From an uncultured Eubacteriales bacterium (GTDB taxonomy: Bacteria > Bacillota > Clostridia > Christensenellales > Aristaeellaceae), in the NCBI GenBank assembly GCA_944349855.1, contig CALVNS010000009.1, positions 1 to 64,000 on the forward strand: DNA of 64,000 bases, read 5' to 3'. A program made the position numbers and the translations under genes. Shown one piece after another: positions 6,527-14,915 of the stretch (positions within the stretch are counted from its first letter, which is position 1; each line of letters begins with the position of its first letter). A model generated the notes under the pieces. That model saw only the letters and a program-made list of their open reading frames with translations, was not told where the DNA came from and did no database searches.

Positions 6527-7429
6527 TTATCTATTACCCCCTGTACGCTTATGGGCGTCGTACTCCGCAAACGTGCACACACGCTTGAATATGGCTTTGT
6601 GATTGACCCATCGAGCCAGCGCTTTCATTTCCGCCGTCGGCTCCATGCTGTGCTCAAAGTTCCGATAGGGCTGCGCGAATACTTCTGCGCCCATGTTTCG
6701 CAACGCAATGGCTCTCCGTTCTGCGGATTCAATATCCTTCACCAGCAGATACACGAATACCCGATACGGTTTTACACCCGAATCCGTCAAATATCCAATG
6801 GCTCGCCGTACGATTTCCAGCATCGCATCCGTGTCGCAGCTCATACGGATAAAACGAATCCATTTGAGCCTTGCCAGCAGCCCGGCAACCTCCGGCGTTA
6901 TCAGGCGAGCATCGAGGCCCTGGTTAAAGTCTATCCGCACATTCTGACCAACCATGCTTCGCATCTGCTCGATCCCATGTGTGCAGGCCAGTACATTGTT
7001 ATCCATGAAAACAATATCCCGGCTGTCCGGACGCTGGACCTGCTGCCAGGTACGGTATGGACGTATAGTTCCTTCCTTCTTCGGGACAATGCACCATGGA
7101 CAGCGCCTAATGCAGCCCCTTGTCAGAAATCCTATGGCATGGTCGCACTCCGGGTATATGGAATAGTCCGGCTCCATTGCGTCTATCTCCTCTGGCAGCT
7201 CGCCGTATATCCCATAGCCGGTCCCGCCTTTGATGGTGTCCGGCGGCAGATAGGCGCACTCCGGCGTGAATGTGAATACCTTGCTGGAATATACCCGGTC
7301 GAATGGGAACATCGGCGTCCACCATTCCACGATATCACCCTGCGCCTTGTGCCACGCGGCTATTTTCATCAGCGCCAGGTTGGGAAAGCCGGTCTTATCG
7401 CTGTCGTGTAATCCGACATGCACGCTCAC
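6527..7429 (-). CDS. Radical SAM domain protein
   Basis: The 300-residue protein carries GFLTRGCIRRCPWCIVP, a CxxxCxxC [4Fe-4S] motif followed by a radical SAM-like barrel (DNNVLACTHGIEQM, IDFNQGLDARLI, RFIRMSCDTDAM, FVYLLVKD). The start is GTG at 7429, whose bases overlap the TGA of the recombinase gene and follow GGGGAGG. The N-terminus (HVGLHDSDKTGFPNLALMKI) suggests a substrate-binding part of a family known from phages of Firmicutes. The substrate is unknown. It is translationally coupled to the tyrosine recombinase. Confidence 0.8.
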   Translation of the reverse strand: MSVHVGLHDSDKTGFPNLALMKIAAWHKAQGDIVEWWTPMFPFDRVYSSKVFTFTPECAYLPPDTIKGGTGYGIYGELPEEIDAMEPDYSIYPECDHAIGFLTRGCIRRCPWCIVPKKEGTIRPYRTWQQVQRPDSRDIVFMDNNVLACTHGIEQMRSMVGQNVRIDFNQGLDARLITPEVAGLLARLKWIRFIRMSCDTDAMLEIVRRAIGYLTDSGVKPYRVFVYLLVKDIESAERRAIALRNMGAEVFAQPYRNFEHSMEPTAEMKALARWVNHKAIFKRVCTFAEYDAHKRTGGNR

Positions 7430-8022
7430 CGCCTCCCCGTCAGATTGAATTTCATGAGGCTTTCGTCGATCTCCTCCTGGATCACGCCAATGTAGATCAG
7501 CGTTTCCCGGCGGGAGGAATGGCACAGAATCCTTTGCAGGCTCACCACGTCGCCGGTCATCTTGTAATAGTGATAGCCGAAGGTCTTCCGCAGCGTGTGG
7601 CAGCCGATGTGATCCTGAATCCCGGCTCTTTTGGCAATCGCGTTGATGATCTGATAGGCCCGCTGCCGGGTGATGGGGCGTACCTTGTGCGTGGCGGCGT
7701 CCCGCTGCTTGCTTTGCAGGATGTATTCGTCCCCGGGACGACCGGCCAACAGGCGATTGATCACCCGTCTTGCGTGCGGATTGATAAGGATGCGGGCCTC
7801 CTTGCCAGTCTTTTGCGCCCTGATCTCGGCATAGTCTTTGCCCCGCAAGTCCTTTACCTTGAAGCGCCGTATGTCTGATATGCGCAGGCTGGTGTTGAAT
7901 CCGACGATCAGCAGCAGCTCCCAGCAGACTTCTCCCTTTTTCCTGTTTTTATCGTGTTCGCGGGCAATGGATAGGCACTTGTCCAGCACTTCCATGTCCC
8001 GGATCGGCTGCACCGCTTTCAT
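7426..8022 (-). CDS. Short tyrosine recombinase (catalytic domain only)
   Basis: The 198-residue protein has the catalytic residues of the lambda-integrase family: Arg in SLRISDIRRF, Lys in QKTGKEA, HTLRKTF (His and Arg), LCHSS (His) and Tyr in ETLIYIG. The usual N-terminal SAM-like domain is missing. Such short forms are frequent in phages of Clostridia and may resolve dimers or invert DNA rather than integrate, since this element also carries a large serine recombinase. Confidence 0.85.
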   Translation of the reverse strand: MKAVQPIRDMEVLDKCLSIAREHDKNRKKGEVCWELLLIVGFNTSLRISDIRRFKVKDLRGKDYAEIRAQKTGKEARILINPHARRVINRLLAGRPGDEYILQSKQRDAATHKVRPITRQRAYQIINAIAKRAGIQDHIGCHTLRKTFGYHYYKMTGDVVSLQRILCHSSRRETLIYIGVIQEEIDESLMKFNLTGRR

Positions 8023-8072
8023 TGCGTTTTCACTCCCATGTAATATGACAAATCAAAAGGGCCAAATAAAAT

Positions 8073-8102
8073 CACCCCCGGCCATTTCGCATGCCGGGGG
8101 TG
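8073..8102 (-). terminator. Second terminator between late operon and recombinase
   Basis: A perfect 10-bp stem, CACCCCCGGC (8073-8082) with GCCGGGGGTG (8093-8102). On its right the minus strand reads GATTTTATTT before the recombinase gene and on the left a GC-rich sequence. The stem is symmetrical, so it may work in either direction. Confidence 0.6.
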
Positions 8103-8117
8103 CGCGCTATGCCGTCA

Positions 8118-8152
8118 TAAGAAAGGCGACGCCGGTTTTACTCGGCGTCGCC
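8118..8152 (-). terminator. Late operon terminator
   Basis: A perfect 10-bp stem, GGCGACGCCG (8125-8134) with CGGCGTCGCC (8143-8152), overlaps the last codons and the TAA of the membrane protein gene. It is followed on the minus strand by TTTCTTA. Confidence 0.8.
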
Positions 8153-8701
8153 AGCTTCGGGCGGCTGTTTCTGCTCCACTTCCTCCGCCGTGTCTGCGCC
8201 GGTTTCCTCGTCATGAAACATGTAGTCGATCAGGTATCTCCTGGCGGCCTGTTCGTCGGTCGGCATGTTGTCAGGAAGGGCGAGACCGTTTGCTCTCGCA
8301 AAGCCGACAATCATTTCAAGCGGCCAATGGGTGATTTCCATATCAGGTTCTTCGTGGTCCAGCTCTATGACATCCTCAACCGCTACGCCGGGAAGGGTAT
8401 GGCCTCCTTGCCATTCCTTGAGCTTGTTCCACAGGTCATACAGGAAGTTCGTGCCGCGTCCGATGGCAATGCCGGTCAGGGCGTAGAACACATACTCCAC
8501 CCATAGCGGGTAGGCGATGTCCACCACATAGGCCAGCATATTGATCTTGCACGTCACGGCCAGCAGGACGCCCATCCCCATGGAGACGTACTCGCTCACC
8601 GTCAGCTGGGTTTCGCCCTTCGTCCAGATGGGCTTGAGCGCATTGACAATCGCCTCAATGAACAGGGCAATCAGGATCACGTCGGTCATTTCAAGCAACA
8701 T
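8138..8701 (-). CDS. Membrane protein, probable phage holin-like
   Basis: The 187-residue protein has two or three hydrophobic helices (VILIALFIEAIVNALKPI near 8-25; VSMGMGVLLAVTCKINMLAYVVDIAY near 40-65; YVFYALTGIAIGRGTNFLY near 72-92) and then an acidic soluble tail. The location between the endolysin cluster and the late terminator fits a holin or lysis-associated protein. I do not see a named holin family. GGAGGG precedes the ATG. Confidence 0.6.
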   Translation of the reverse strand: MLLEMTDVILIALFIEAIVNALKPIWTKGETQLTVSEYVSMGMGVLLAVTCKINMLAYVVDIAYPLWVEYVFYALTGIAIGRGTNFLYDLWNKLKEWQGGHTLPGVAVEDVIELDHEEPDMEITHWPLEMIVGFARANGLALPDNMPTDEQAARRYLIDYMFHDEETGADTAEEVEQKQPPEAGDAE

Positions 8702-8794
8702 GGTATTCCCTCCTAAAAGCGTGATGTATGAAAAAGAGCGGGGTTGCCCCCGTTTCCGGCCCGCCCATTCTTCAATGGATTGGATTTTCCTTTC

Positions 8795-9241
8795 TCAAAG
8801 AAAGCTGTTGTTTCGCTGGCACTCGCGGTAGAGTTCGAGGATGTATTTGTACTCGGCGTCGAACACGCCATTTTCATCCCCGTATTTTTTTAGCAATTTG
8901 TGGTACTTCTCGTTCAGGGAAATGATGTGCTGGAACTCGTCCTTCGTGTGCTTGATGTGGTTCCGACAATCGTTGGCGAAGTCTAATACTTCCCAACGAA
9001 TGCGGTCCATCTCATTCTCGTCGATGGAATGGCGCTGCTCGTCGGCTCGTTTCTCCAGACCTGCGATGCGTTCAAGCACTTCGCCGTTAGCTGCTTTGCC
9101 AATCCACTTGCAGATCGCCGTGAACGGACTGCACTTGATCGCGGGGGTAAACTGTACGAACGTCCCCAAGACGAACAGCACGAACGACCAATGTTCCAAA
9201 CACCAATCAAAAATCATCTTGAGCGTGGTTTCTTGCTGCAT
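8795..9241 (-). CDS. Phage holin-like protein with coiled-coil tail
   Basis: From the ATG at 9241, spaced correctly after AAAGG, the protein has 148 residues. There is one hydrophobic segment (WSFVLFVLGTFVQFTPAI, about 14-31). A charged coiled coil follows with DRIRWEVLDFANDCRNHIKHTKDEFQHI and ends YILELYRECQRNNSFL. This layout is common in proteins beside endolysins of Clostridial phages, where they are taken to be holins or holin regulators. Confidence 0.65.
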   Translation of the reverse strand: MQQETTLKMIFDWCLEHWSFVLFVLGTFVQFTPAIKCSPFTAICKWIGKAANGEVLERIAGLEKRADEQRHSIDENEMDRIRWEVLDFANDCRNHIKHTKDEFQHIISLNEKYHKLLKKYGDENGVFDAEYKYILELYRECQRNNSFL

Positions 9242-9308
9242 GGGTATCATCCTTTCTTGCCCATGGGGTCATGGGCGACGCGCCCATGCGTGTCCAATCA
9301 GATTGTTT

Positions 9309-10562
9309 TCACGGTTCAAGACTCGTTTCGCCTGTCCAGATGGCGCGGGGGCGAGCGCCGTAGGCCACACTCGTGTAGGAATGCGAATAGTGGCAATGCT
9401 CGTAGCCGAGGCCCACGAGGCCGCCGTCGTTGTAGTAGCCGCCGCGCCGGGGGAAACGCTCGTCTGCCGTGAACTGCATATAGTTGTATCCCTTCATGGT
9501 GCTGCCCTGCGTCGGGAACAGCCCCAACTCGCGCACGATGTAAGGGATGTGTGGGAGGTTGGCGCTGTTCACGGCAAGATCCTTGAAGTACGTCCCGCGA
9601 TATTCGTTATCGTAGGTGGGAATGGCCGTGTCCAACGTGATCTTGCTGTTCAGCCAGTTCCAGTGCAGCGTTCCCGTCGTTCCGGGTGCCACGAGGGTAT
9701 ATCCGTCGTCGCTGGCGTTGGGCAGAATGGCCTTCCACGCTGCGCTGGTGGATGAGAGGTCGGCGTCCGGGCTGGCGGCGTTGTTGTTCTCAAGGATTTG
9801 CAGCTCATTGCCCACGATGCGATAGCCGTAGTCCTGCTCAAACTGGTTGCCCACGATGTCGCACAGGCTGCCCGGCGTGCCGTCCAGATACCAGTCCAGA
9901 GGACCGGACCCATTCAGCGTCAGAATCAGGTTGTTTTGGCCGGTGTCGTGCATGTCCGGGTATGCCTCGATACCGCCGATCTTTTTGATGCGCTCCCAGT
10001 ACATCGGGGAGATGTCCGGGTTCAGCTCCGCGCTGGTTGTGTGCGCTTTGATGCACTCGTACAGCCACCCACGGAACCCGCGCGTGTTTCCCACGCTGAC
10101 GCTCTTGCCAAGCTCGTAGCGCGTAGCATCCTTGTAGCAATGGCCGTAGTCGCTGTTGCCTCCGGGGTTCCACCCGTGTTTCTGCGCGAGCAGCAGGATA
10201 AATCCACGGTCTGCCACCGTCATGCCCGAAACGCCGCCGCCGAACGTCCTGATCTGGGAAAGAAACTGGTCTGCCGTGCGCGTATGCGCAGGCGGCATGT
10301 TCGGTAGGCTGTACAGCGTTCCGCCGTCCGATCCAGAGCCGGTAAGGGACGCCGCCTTGAACTTGCCGAGCAGGATATAGTCCTGCTCCTGTCCGTTGAT
10401 GATGAATGCCGGATGCGTATGATCCGGCAGAGAAGCGTCGAGGTCGCTGGACTTCATCTTCGGGAACCGCACGAAGATGCTGGGGTTTCCGTCCGCGTCG
10501 TATTTGACGACGTTATCGTACTGACGCGCCAGAAATTCGAGAGGTGAATTCAATTCAATCAC
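9309..10562 (-). CDS. Tail-tip/receptor-binding protein with C-type-lectin-like C-terminus
   Basis: About 417 residues. The start is unclear: GTG 10562 lies very close to AAGGAG, and TTG 10553 has better spacing. The N-terminus (LEFLARQYDNVVKYDADGNPSIFVRFPK, DHTHPAFIINGQEQD) is typical of phage adhesins. The C-terminal 60 residues (RFPRRGGYYNDGGLVGLG, SHSYTSVAYGARPRA) have the look of the formylglycine-generating-enzyme/C-type lectin fold used by Mtd-like receptor-binding proteins. It lies at the distal end of the tail module, just before the lysis genes. Confidence 0.75.
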   Translation of the reverse strand: MIELNSPLEFLARQYDNVVKYDADGNPSIFVRFPKMKSSDLDASLPDHTHPAFIINGQEQDYILLGKFKAASLTGSGSDGGTLYSLPNMPPAHTRTADQFLSQIRTFGGGVSGMTVADRGFILLLAQKHGWNPGGNSDYGHCYKDATRYELGKSVSVGNTRGFRGWLYECIKAHTTSAELNPDISPMYWERIKKIGGIEAYPDMHDTGQNNLILTLNGSGPLDWYLDGTPGSLCDIVGNQFEQDYGYRIVGNELQILENNNAASPDADLSSTSAAWKAILPNASDDGYTLVAPGTTGTLHWNWLNSKITLDTAIPTYDNEYRGTYFKDLAVNSANLPHIPYIVRELGLFPTQGSTMKGYNYMQFTADERFPRRGGYYNDGGLVGLGYEHCHYSHSYTSVAYGARPRAIWTGETSLEP

Positions 10563-10578
10563 GCTCCTTATGTGCTGT

Positions 10579-11484
10579 TCACGCCAGATCGAGCACCTCA
10601 AGCACTTTGTCGAGCTGCTCGGGCGAAAGCCCCTTGAACGTCACGTCGATGATGATCTTTCCGTCTTCCGTTTCATTTTCGATGATGTCCGGCATTTCAG
10701 GAGTGTTTTCTTCCGGCTCGTCCACGTCCGCATCTTCAATAGGCTTGCGATCCACGAGATACTTACCGTCGCAATAGCCTTCCATGCCGTTATAGCTCAC
10801 CTTGCACCAGCCCGCTCCGACCTCCTCTTCAATGGTTACCGTCGTGCCGTCTTTAAGCTTCGCAAGGCTCTTGGACTTTTTGGTATTAGACCATAAATTG
10901 ATTTGGCCATCATACTTGGTTTTAACAACCGCCGTATACATAACGCCTTCCTCCTTCTCCTCTCCAAGTGCCGCAGCAATATCCGCGCGCAACCTATCCA
11001 TCGTATACGGTTCCCATGGCGTCCCCTTTTTCCCCCACCAGTGCGTGACGTCGGAATGGTTGTTTGCGATTCCCATTTTGTGCGCTTCCGCATGGCACAC
11101 GACGTCCCACGATGAAATGCCGTACATTTTGCACAGCTCCGTGCATAGGTACAGCGTCTTCTCGTACAGATTCTTTGCGTTCTCGTCCGTGTCCTTGGAC
11201 GGCTCGCAGATCTCAAACTGGATATGCGTGTAGTTGGCGTCCCCTGCCGCCAGCCAGCAACGCACATCCCACGGCAGCGTCTGCCAGATACCGTCCGTAT
11301 CAATCAGTGCATGCGCCGCCTTGGATGACGTCTCTGTATCCCACGGGCTTCCTTGTCCCCATCGTGTGTGCTTGGTCCCTTTTACCGCCGTGCTGTGGAC
11401 GACAATGCCGACCGGAGTCGTAGCTCTCGGCTCCGTCATACATCTGTTTTTCGTGTACGGCTCCCATACAATTTTCTCGCTCAT
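10579..11484 (-). CDS. Endolysin: N-acetylmuramoyl-L-alanine amidase with SH3-like domain
   Basis: The 301-residue protein has an Amidase_2/PGRP domain (about 1-170). The likely zinc ligands are in VVHSTAVK and CHAEAHKMG, with a further conserved stretch SDVTHWWGKKGTPW. A bacterial SH3 domain follows (about 180-245: TKYDGQINLWSNTKKSKSLAKL, WCKVSYNGMEGYCDGKYL), then an acidic linker and a short C-terminal part (FKGLSPEQLDKVLEVLDL). It cuts the amide bond between muramic acid and the stem peptide to release phage. AGGAGG precedes the ATG. Confidence 0.93.
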   Translation of the reverse strand: MSEKIVWEPYTKNRCMTEPRATTPVGIVVHSTAVKGTKHTRWGQGSPWDTETSSKAAHALIDTDGIWQTLPWDVRCWLAAGDANYTHIQFEICEPSKDTDENAKNLYEKTLYLCTELCKMYGISSWDVVCHAEAHKMGIANNHSDVTHWWGKKGTPWEPYTMDRLRADIAAALGEEKEEGVMYTAVVKTKYDGQINLWSNTKKSKSLAKLKDGTTVTIEEEVGAGWCKVSYNGMEGYCDGKYLVDRKPIEDADVDEPEENTPEMPDIIENETEDGKIIIDVTFKGLSPEQLDKVLEVLDLA

Positions 11485-11496
11485 AATATCCTCCTT

Positions 11497-11865
11497 TTAT
11501 TGATTCTCCGGCATTTGCGGCCACTTGACCCGATCCGGGAATCCTTCCTGCTGCGGCAGATCGCGCAGCGCCTGCCGGTATGCCGCCCACGCTGCCCGCG
11601 ATTCCTGACTGCACGGATAGTCCGGCATCATCCGGTAGTCGCAGGCCGCAAGCATTCCGTCCCGGATCGCGCGCGCGAAGAGCGTGTCCACCCGCTCTCC
11701 GTCCCGGTAGAACACGCCGTCCGCATACGTGTCGCCGATGTTCACCGGCACGTTCTCCGGCGCGTCCGCCAGCGTCACGCCTTCCAGCTGCTCGTATTCC
11801 GACCGGCTCATGCCGCCCAGTTCAATGATGTTCTGCACCACGCCGTCCTTGATGACGTAGACCAT
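11497..11865 (-). CDS. Tail fibre assembly-type protein
   Basis: The 122-residue protein begins MVYVIKDGVVQNIIEL and ends with a helical part SRAAWAAYRQALRDLPQQEGFPDRVKWPQMPE. The W-x-x-YRQALRDLP signature recurs in tail-fibre chaperones and tail assembly proteins. It follows the glycine-rich adhesin, the usual position for its chaperone. Confidence 0.7.
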   Translation of the reverse strand: MVYVIKDGVVQNIIELGGMSRSEYEQLEGVTLADAPENVPVNIGDTYADGVFYRDGERVDTLFARAIRDGMLAACDYRMMPDYPCSQESRAAWAAYRQALRDLPQQEGFPDRVKWPQMPENQ

Positions 11866-11880
11866 ATGCTCCCTCCTTCG

Positions 11881-13374
11881 TTACAGATACCGCCACGCGC
11901 GCACCGCCACCAGCCCGCTTCCGCCCGCTGCGGAGTTGTCCGCCTGGTCGTCCGAGCCTCGCCCGCCGTGCCCGTAGCCCGAACCCGCCAGCGCCGCACC
12001 GCGCGCGTCTTTTCCCACGTTTCCGCCGCGCCCGCCCGCGCCCGGCGTTGCGCCATACGATCCTCTGCCTCCGTTTCCGCCCTGTGCCTTCAAGTATCGC
12101 TGTGTTGCCGGGTCGCTAAAGCAGTAGTACTCGTCCGTATTTGCGCCCGTGCCGCCGACGCCAGCGCCGTCTTTGCCGGGTACATCCCAGTTTCCACCCG
12201 CGCCCGCCGTGCCGTTCGTGCCTTTATAACTGCCGCCGCCTCCGCCGCTGACGCCGTAGGTGCCAGTGCCCGTGCCGCCGCCCGACGTGTTCAGGCCAGG
12301 TCCACCAGACAGCGACGTGTTGGACGAGGCTCCTGATGCTCGTCCACCACCGCCTCCTCCAGCGCCGCCGCTGCCGCCTCGATGGTTTTCGGGGATGATC
12401 CAAGCCGGGGTATGCACGATGCCGCGCTGACCGCCGCCCGCGGACACCAGCGATCCGAAGCTCGACGCGCCGCCATCCACGCCTGAACGGCTTTGATTTC
12501 CAGCCGGCGCGGATTCAAGCCCCCTCGCGCCGCCCGCGCCGACCGTGACGGCCACCGCCGCTCCCGGCGCGACCGCGACGGCAATCTTGTGCGAGATATA
12601 CCCGCTGCCACCGCCGCATCCTCCTCCTCCATCTCCGAAGCGCGCGCTCCCGCCTCCGCCTGCGCCGATGCACGTCACATCCACGCGCTCGGCCCACCAC
12701 GGCACGGTGTACGTTCCGCTGGACGTGAAGTAGCTGTCCACATGCTGCGGCGCGTGGGCAGTCAGCGTCACGGCGCTGGACGCCGCCGAGTCGAATCCTG
12801 CGACCGTGCCCAGCGCCTTGACGGTGAACGCGTAGCTCGCGCCGTCCGTGGCCGGGGCCGTCACGACCAGCGTGGTCACGCCCGCCGCGACGGTTGTGAA
12901 GGCCGCTCCGCCCCGGTAGATGGCGTAGCCCGCAACCGGATTGTTCGTGCCGCCCGCAGCGGCGCTCCACGAGAACGTCGCCTGTCCGGAGAGCTTCACG
13001 TCTTGTGCCGACAGCCATACGCTCGCGGGCGTCGCCACGTTCGTCACGACGCTCGTCAGCACCGCCGACGCCACCGATACCGGCGAATCAAAGCCCGTAA
13101 TCGTGCCCTTTGTCCGCACAGTGAACGTGTAGCTCCCGTTCTGCGCGGGCGACTGTACCGCCATGCTCGCCTGTGTCACGGTTCCCAGCAGCGCCCCGTC
13201 CCGGTAGACCTCGTAGCCAGCGATCGGGTTGCCCGCGCCGCCCTGCGCGCCGGTCCATGAGAGCGTCGCCGTCTGCCCGAATCCCACATTGTTTGCGCTG
13301 AGCGTCAGCTGCGTCGGGGCCGTGCAGGCCGTGACCAGCGCGCCGCCGTTCATCACACGGCAGAAGGTCGCCAT
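11881..13374 (-). CDS. Tail adhesin: fibronectin-like repeats and glycine-rich tip
   Basis: The 497-residue protein starts after GGAGGTGG. Residues about 18-110 and 113-205 are two homologous fibronectin-III-like domains (NPIAGYEVYRDGALLGTV and NPVAGYAIYRGGAAFTTV; SPAQNGSYTFTVRTKGTITGFD and TDGASYAFTVKALGTVAGFD). A beta domain follows (SSGTYTVPWWAERVDVTCIGAGGGG). From about 235 to the end the protein is very rich in Gly, Ser and Ala, resembling the polyglycine-helix tips of phage adhesins. It is probably a receptor-binding fibre; the DNA of this part is highly GC-rich. Confidence 0.8.
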   Translation of the reverse strand: MATFCRVMNGGALVTACTAPTQLTLSANNVGFGQTATLSWTGAQGGAGNPIAGYEVYRDGALLGTVTQASMAVQSPAQNGSYTFTVRTKGTITGFDSPVSVASAVLTSVVTNVATPASVWLSAQDVKLSGQATFSWSAAAGGTNNPVAGYAIYRGGAAFTTVAAGVTTLVVTAPATDGASYAFTVKALGTVAGFDSAASSAVTLTAHAPQHVDSYFTSSGTYTVPWWAERVDVTCIGAGGGGSARFGDGGGGCGGGSGYISHKIAVAVAPGAAVAVTVGAGGARGLESAPAGNQSRSGVDGGASSFGSLVSAGGGQRGIVHTPAWIIPENHRGGSGGAGGGGGGRASGASSNTSLSGGPGLNTSGGGTGTGTYGVSGGGGGSYKGTNGTAGAGGNWDVPGKDGAGVGGTGANTDEYYCFSDPATQRYLKAQGGNGGRGSYGATPGAGGRGGNVGKDARGAALAGSGYGHGGRGSDDQADNSAAGGSGLVAVRAWRYL

Positions 13375-13968
13375 TTACACCACCTCCGAAATCAGCGCCA
13401 CCAGCGTGAACGCCTCCGCCGGCTGCGCAAGGCATACCAGCGTCAGCGTGTCGTTGGCGTCCACGCGCAGGCCCGCCAGCAGCACGTTTCCGATCTGCGC
13501 GCCCTGCACCGCCGCGTCCACGCGCTGCGTCTGGCTGTCCGCGACCGTGCCCGCGCACGCGACCGTCTTCTCGTACCAGCCCTGCGCGTTCTGCGTCCAG
13601 CCGTCCGCCGGTACGGAGAGCTCCACGCGGCCCGTCTGCACGAGCGCCCCGCTGCCGGAAGCCGAGAGCGCCCCTACGTCCTCGGCGGTCAGGTTCACTT
13701 GTCTGCCTTTCTTCCCGTTGACGCTTGCGACCACATCTTCCATCATGTGTGCCAAAATGAGGGTACAGAGCCAATCGTAGGCGACGCTGAAATGCAGAAG
13801 ACCCGTTTCGATGTTGTTGAGGTTGATGGCGTTAATAGGCGTCCCTTGCTGGAGCACTTCTCCAATGGAAGGGTTATGGGTCACGCTTCCGTCATCGTTT
13901 TTGACTTCGATGAACGTTCTTGGACGCGCTACAATGTGATCCCGCCATCTGGTTTTTTGATAGGCCAC
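13375..13968 (-). CDS. Tail fibre / structural protein
   Basis: The 197-residue protein (GTG start after AGGAGG) has an N-terminus typical of Clostridial phage fibre attachment proteins (WRDHIVARPRTFIEVKNDDGSVTHNPSIGEVLQQGTPINAINLNNIETG). A beta-rich C-terminal half follows (RVELSVPADGWTQNAQGWYEKTV). It probably links the adhesin to the baseplate. Its TAA touches the ATG of the adhesin gene. Confidence 0.75.
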   Translation of the reverse strand: MAYQKTRWRDHIVARPRTFIEVKNDDGSVTHNPSIGEVLQQGTPINAINLNNIETGLLHFSVAYDWLCTLILAHMMEDVVASVNGKKGRQVNLTAEDVGALSASGSGALVQTGRVELSVPADGWTQNAQGWYEKTVACAGTVADSQTQRVDAAVQGAQIGNVLLAGLRVDANDTLTLVCLAQPAEAFTLVALISEVV

Positions 13969-13985
13969 GTTTGAACCTCCTCTCC

Positions 13986-14291
13986 TTATTCCTCGATGAT
14001 GGTAAAGCGGAATCTGTACAAGATGCCTTCCTGCACATCCTGCCGTGTGATGTTTTCAGCTTTGTTCGCCCATGGCACGCCGTTGTGGTCAAACAGCTGC
14101 ACTTCCGTTACAGTGCTGCCGCCGATCACGGAATTGTCGATGATGAACGCTACGGCTACGCGCCCGTCGGAGAGAATCTCCCGGTCTTCAATTTCAGCCC
14201 TGTAGTACGTTTCGTTCGCCTTATACCGTGCATAGGCGATGCCGTCTTTCAGACAACTGCGCAGCGCGTTCATGGCCTCCTCTGTCAGCAT
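13986..14291 (-). CDS. Small tail protein
   Basis: The 101-residue protein (MLTEEAMNALRSCLKDGIAY..., VTEVQLFDHNGVPW) starts after GGGAGG, between tail protein I and the fibre gene. It resembles short fibre-associated proteins by position and by its YYRAEI / VAVAFIIDNSV beta pattern, but I cannot name a family. Confidence 0.6.
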   Translation of the reverse strand: MLTEEAMNALRSCLKDGIAYARYKANETYYRAEIEDREILSDGRVAVAFIIDNSVIGGSTVTEVQLFDHNGVPWANKAENITRQDVQEGILYRFRFTIIEE

Positions 14292-14318
14292 GCTTCGTCC
14301 TCCCTTTCGTCCAACCCG

Positions 14319-14915
14319 TCAGCCTGCACAGTCAATACCTGTCACCTCCAGCCGCATGCCCGCCAGCGCATCTTCGCCGGCCAGGGGATAGACAATCGGA
14401 TATGCGCCGCCCTCTCCGTGTACGGTGATGGTCGCGGCGCTTCCGACGGCAATGCCGTCCAGCACGCTTCGTACATTCTTGCTTGCGGCAACCGCCCTGC
14501 GCAGCCATGCTTCGTTCGCTTCGTTCCATTCGCCGGAGACGGTCACGCGGAAGTGGAAGGGATCGCCGTCATATTGCCAATACTCTTCCAGCTCCACCTG
14601 CTCGAAAAATCCCTCGAGAAAATTGTAAATCGCCTGCGGCGTGCCAAGGGCAGAGTAAAGCGGCGTTGCATCCTTGATCCAGCGCCGCTTGGTTTCGATA
14701 TCCTCGTTGTGGTCGTACAGGCATCCCAGCTCCCAGGCCATTTCGTCCAAGCGCCATTCCGGCATCTTGTCGATGTTTTGCAGTATGTCAACGCCATTCT
14801 GAATGGTGTCGCACATGATCTGCAAGGCCCTTTCAATGGCCTTCGCCATCGCGTAACCGTTTTTGTCAGCCAAAATGAAATCAGGGAACAGCTGGTGAAT
14901 CGAAAACTGCATCAT
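14319..14915 (-). CDS. Tail protein I (P2 gpI-like)
   Basis: The 198-residue protein starts at ATG 14915, overlapping the TGA of the J gene (ATGA). It has the gpI pattern: an N-terminal helix region and DKMPEWRLDEMAWELGCLYDHNEDIETKRRWIKDATPLYSALGTPQAIYNFL. gpI and gpJ together join the baseplate wedges in P2-type contractile tails. Confidence 0.88.
   Translation of the reverse strand: MMQFSIHQLFPDFILADKNGYAMAKAIERALQIMCDTIQNGVDILQNIDKMPEWRLDEMAWELGCLYDHNEDIETKRRWIKDATPLYSALGTPQAIYNFLEGFFEQVELEEYWQYDGDPFHFRVTVSGEWNEANEAWLRRAVAASKNVRSVLDGIAVGSAATITVHGEGGAYPIVYPLAGEDALAGMRLEVTGIDCAG

Noticed and set aside
9309..10562. Complete diversity-generating retroelement
   Set aside because: No reverse transcriptase, no accessory gene and no template repeat seen in the window; kept only as a lead.
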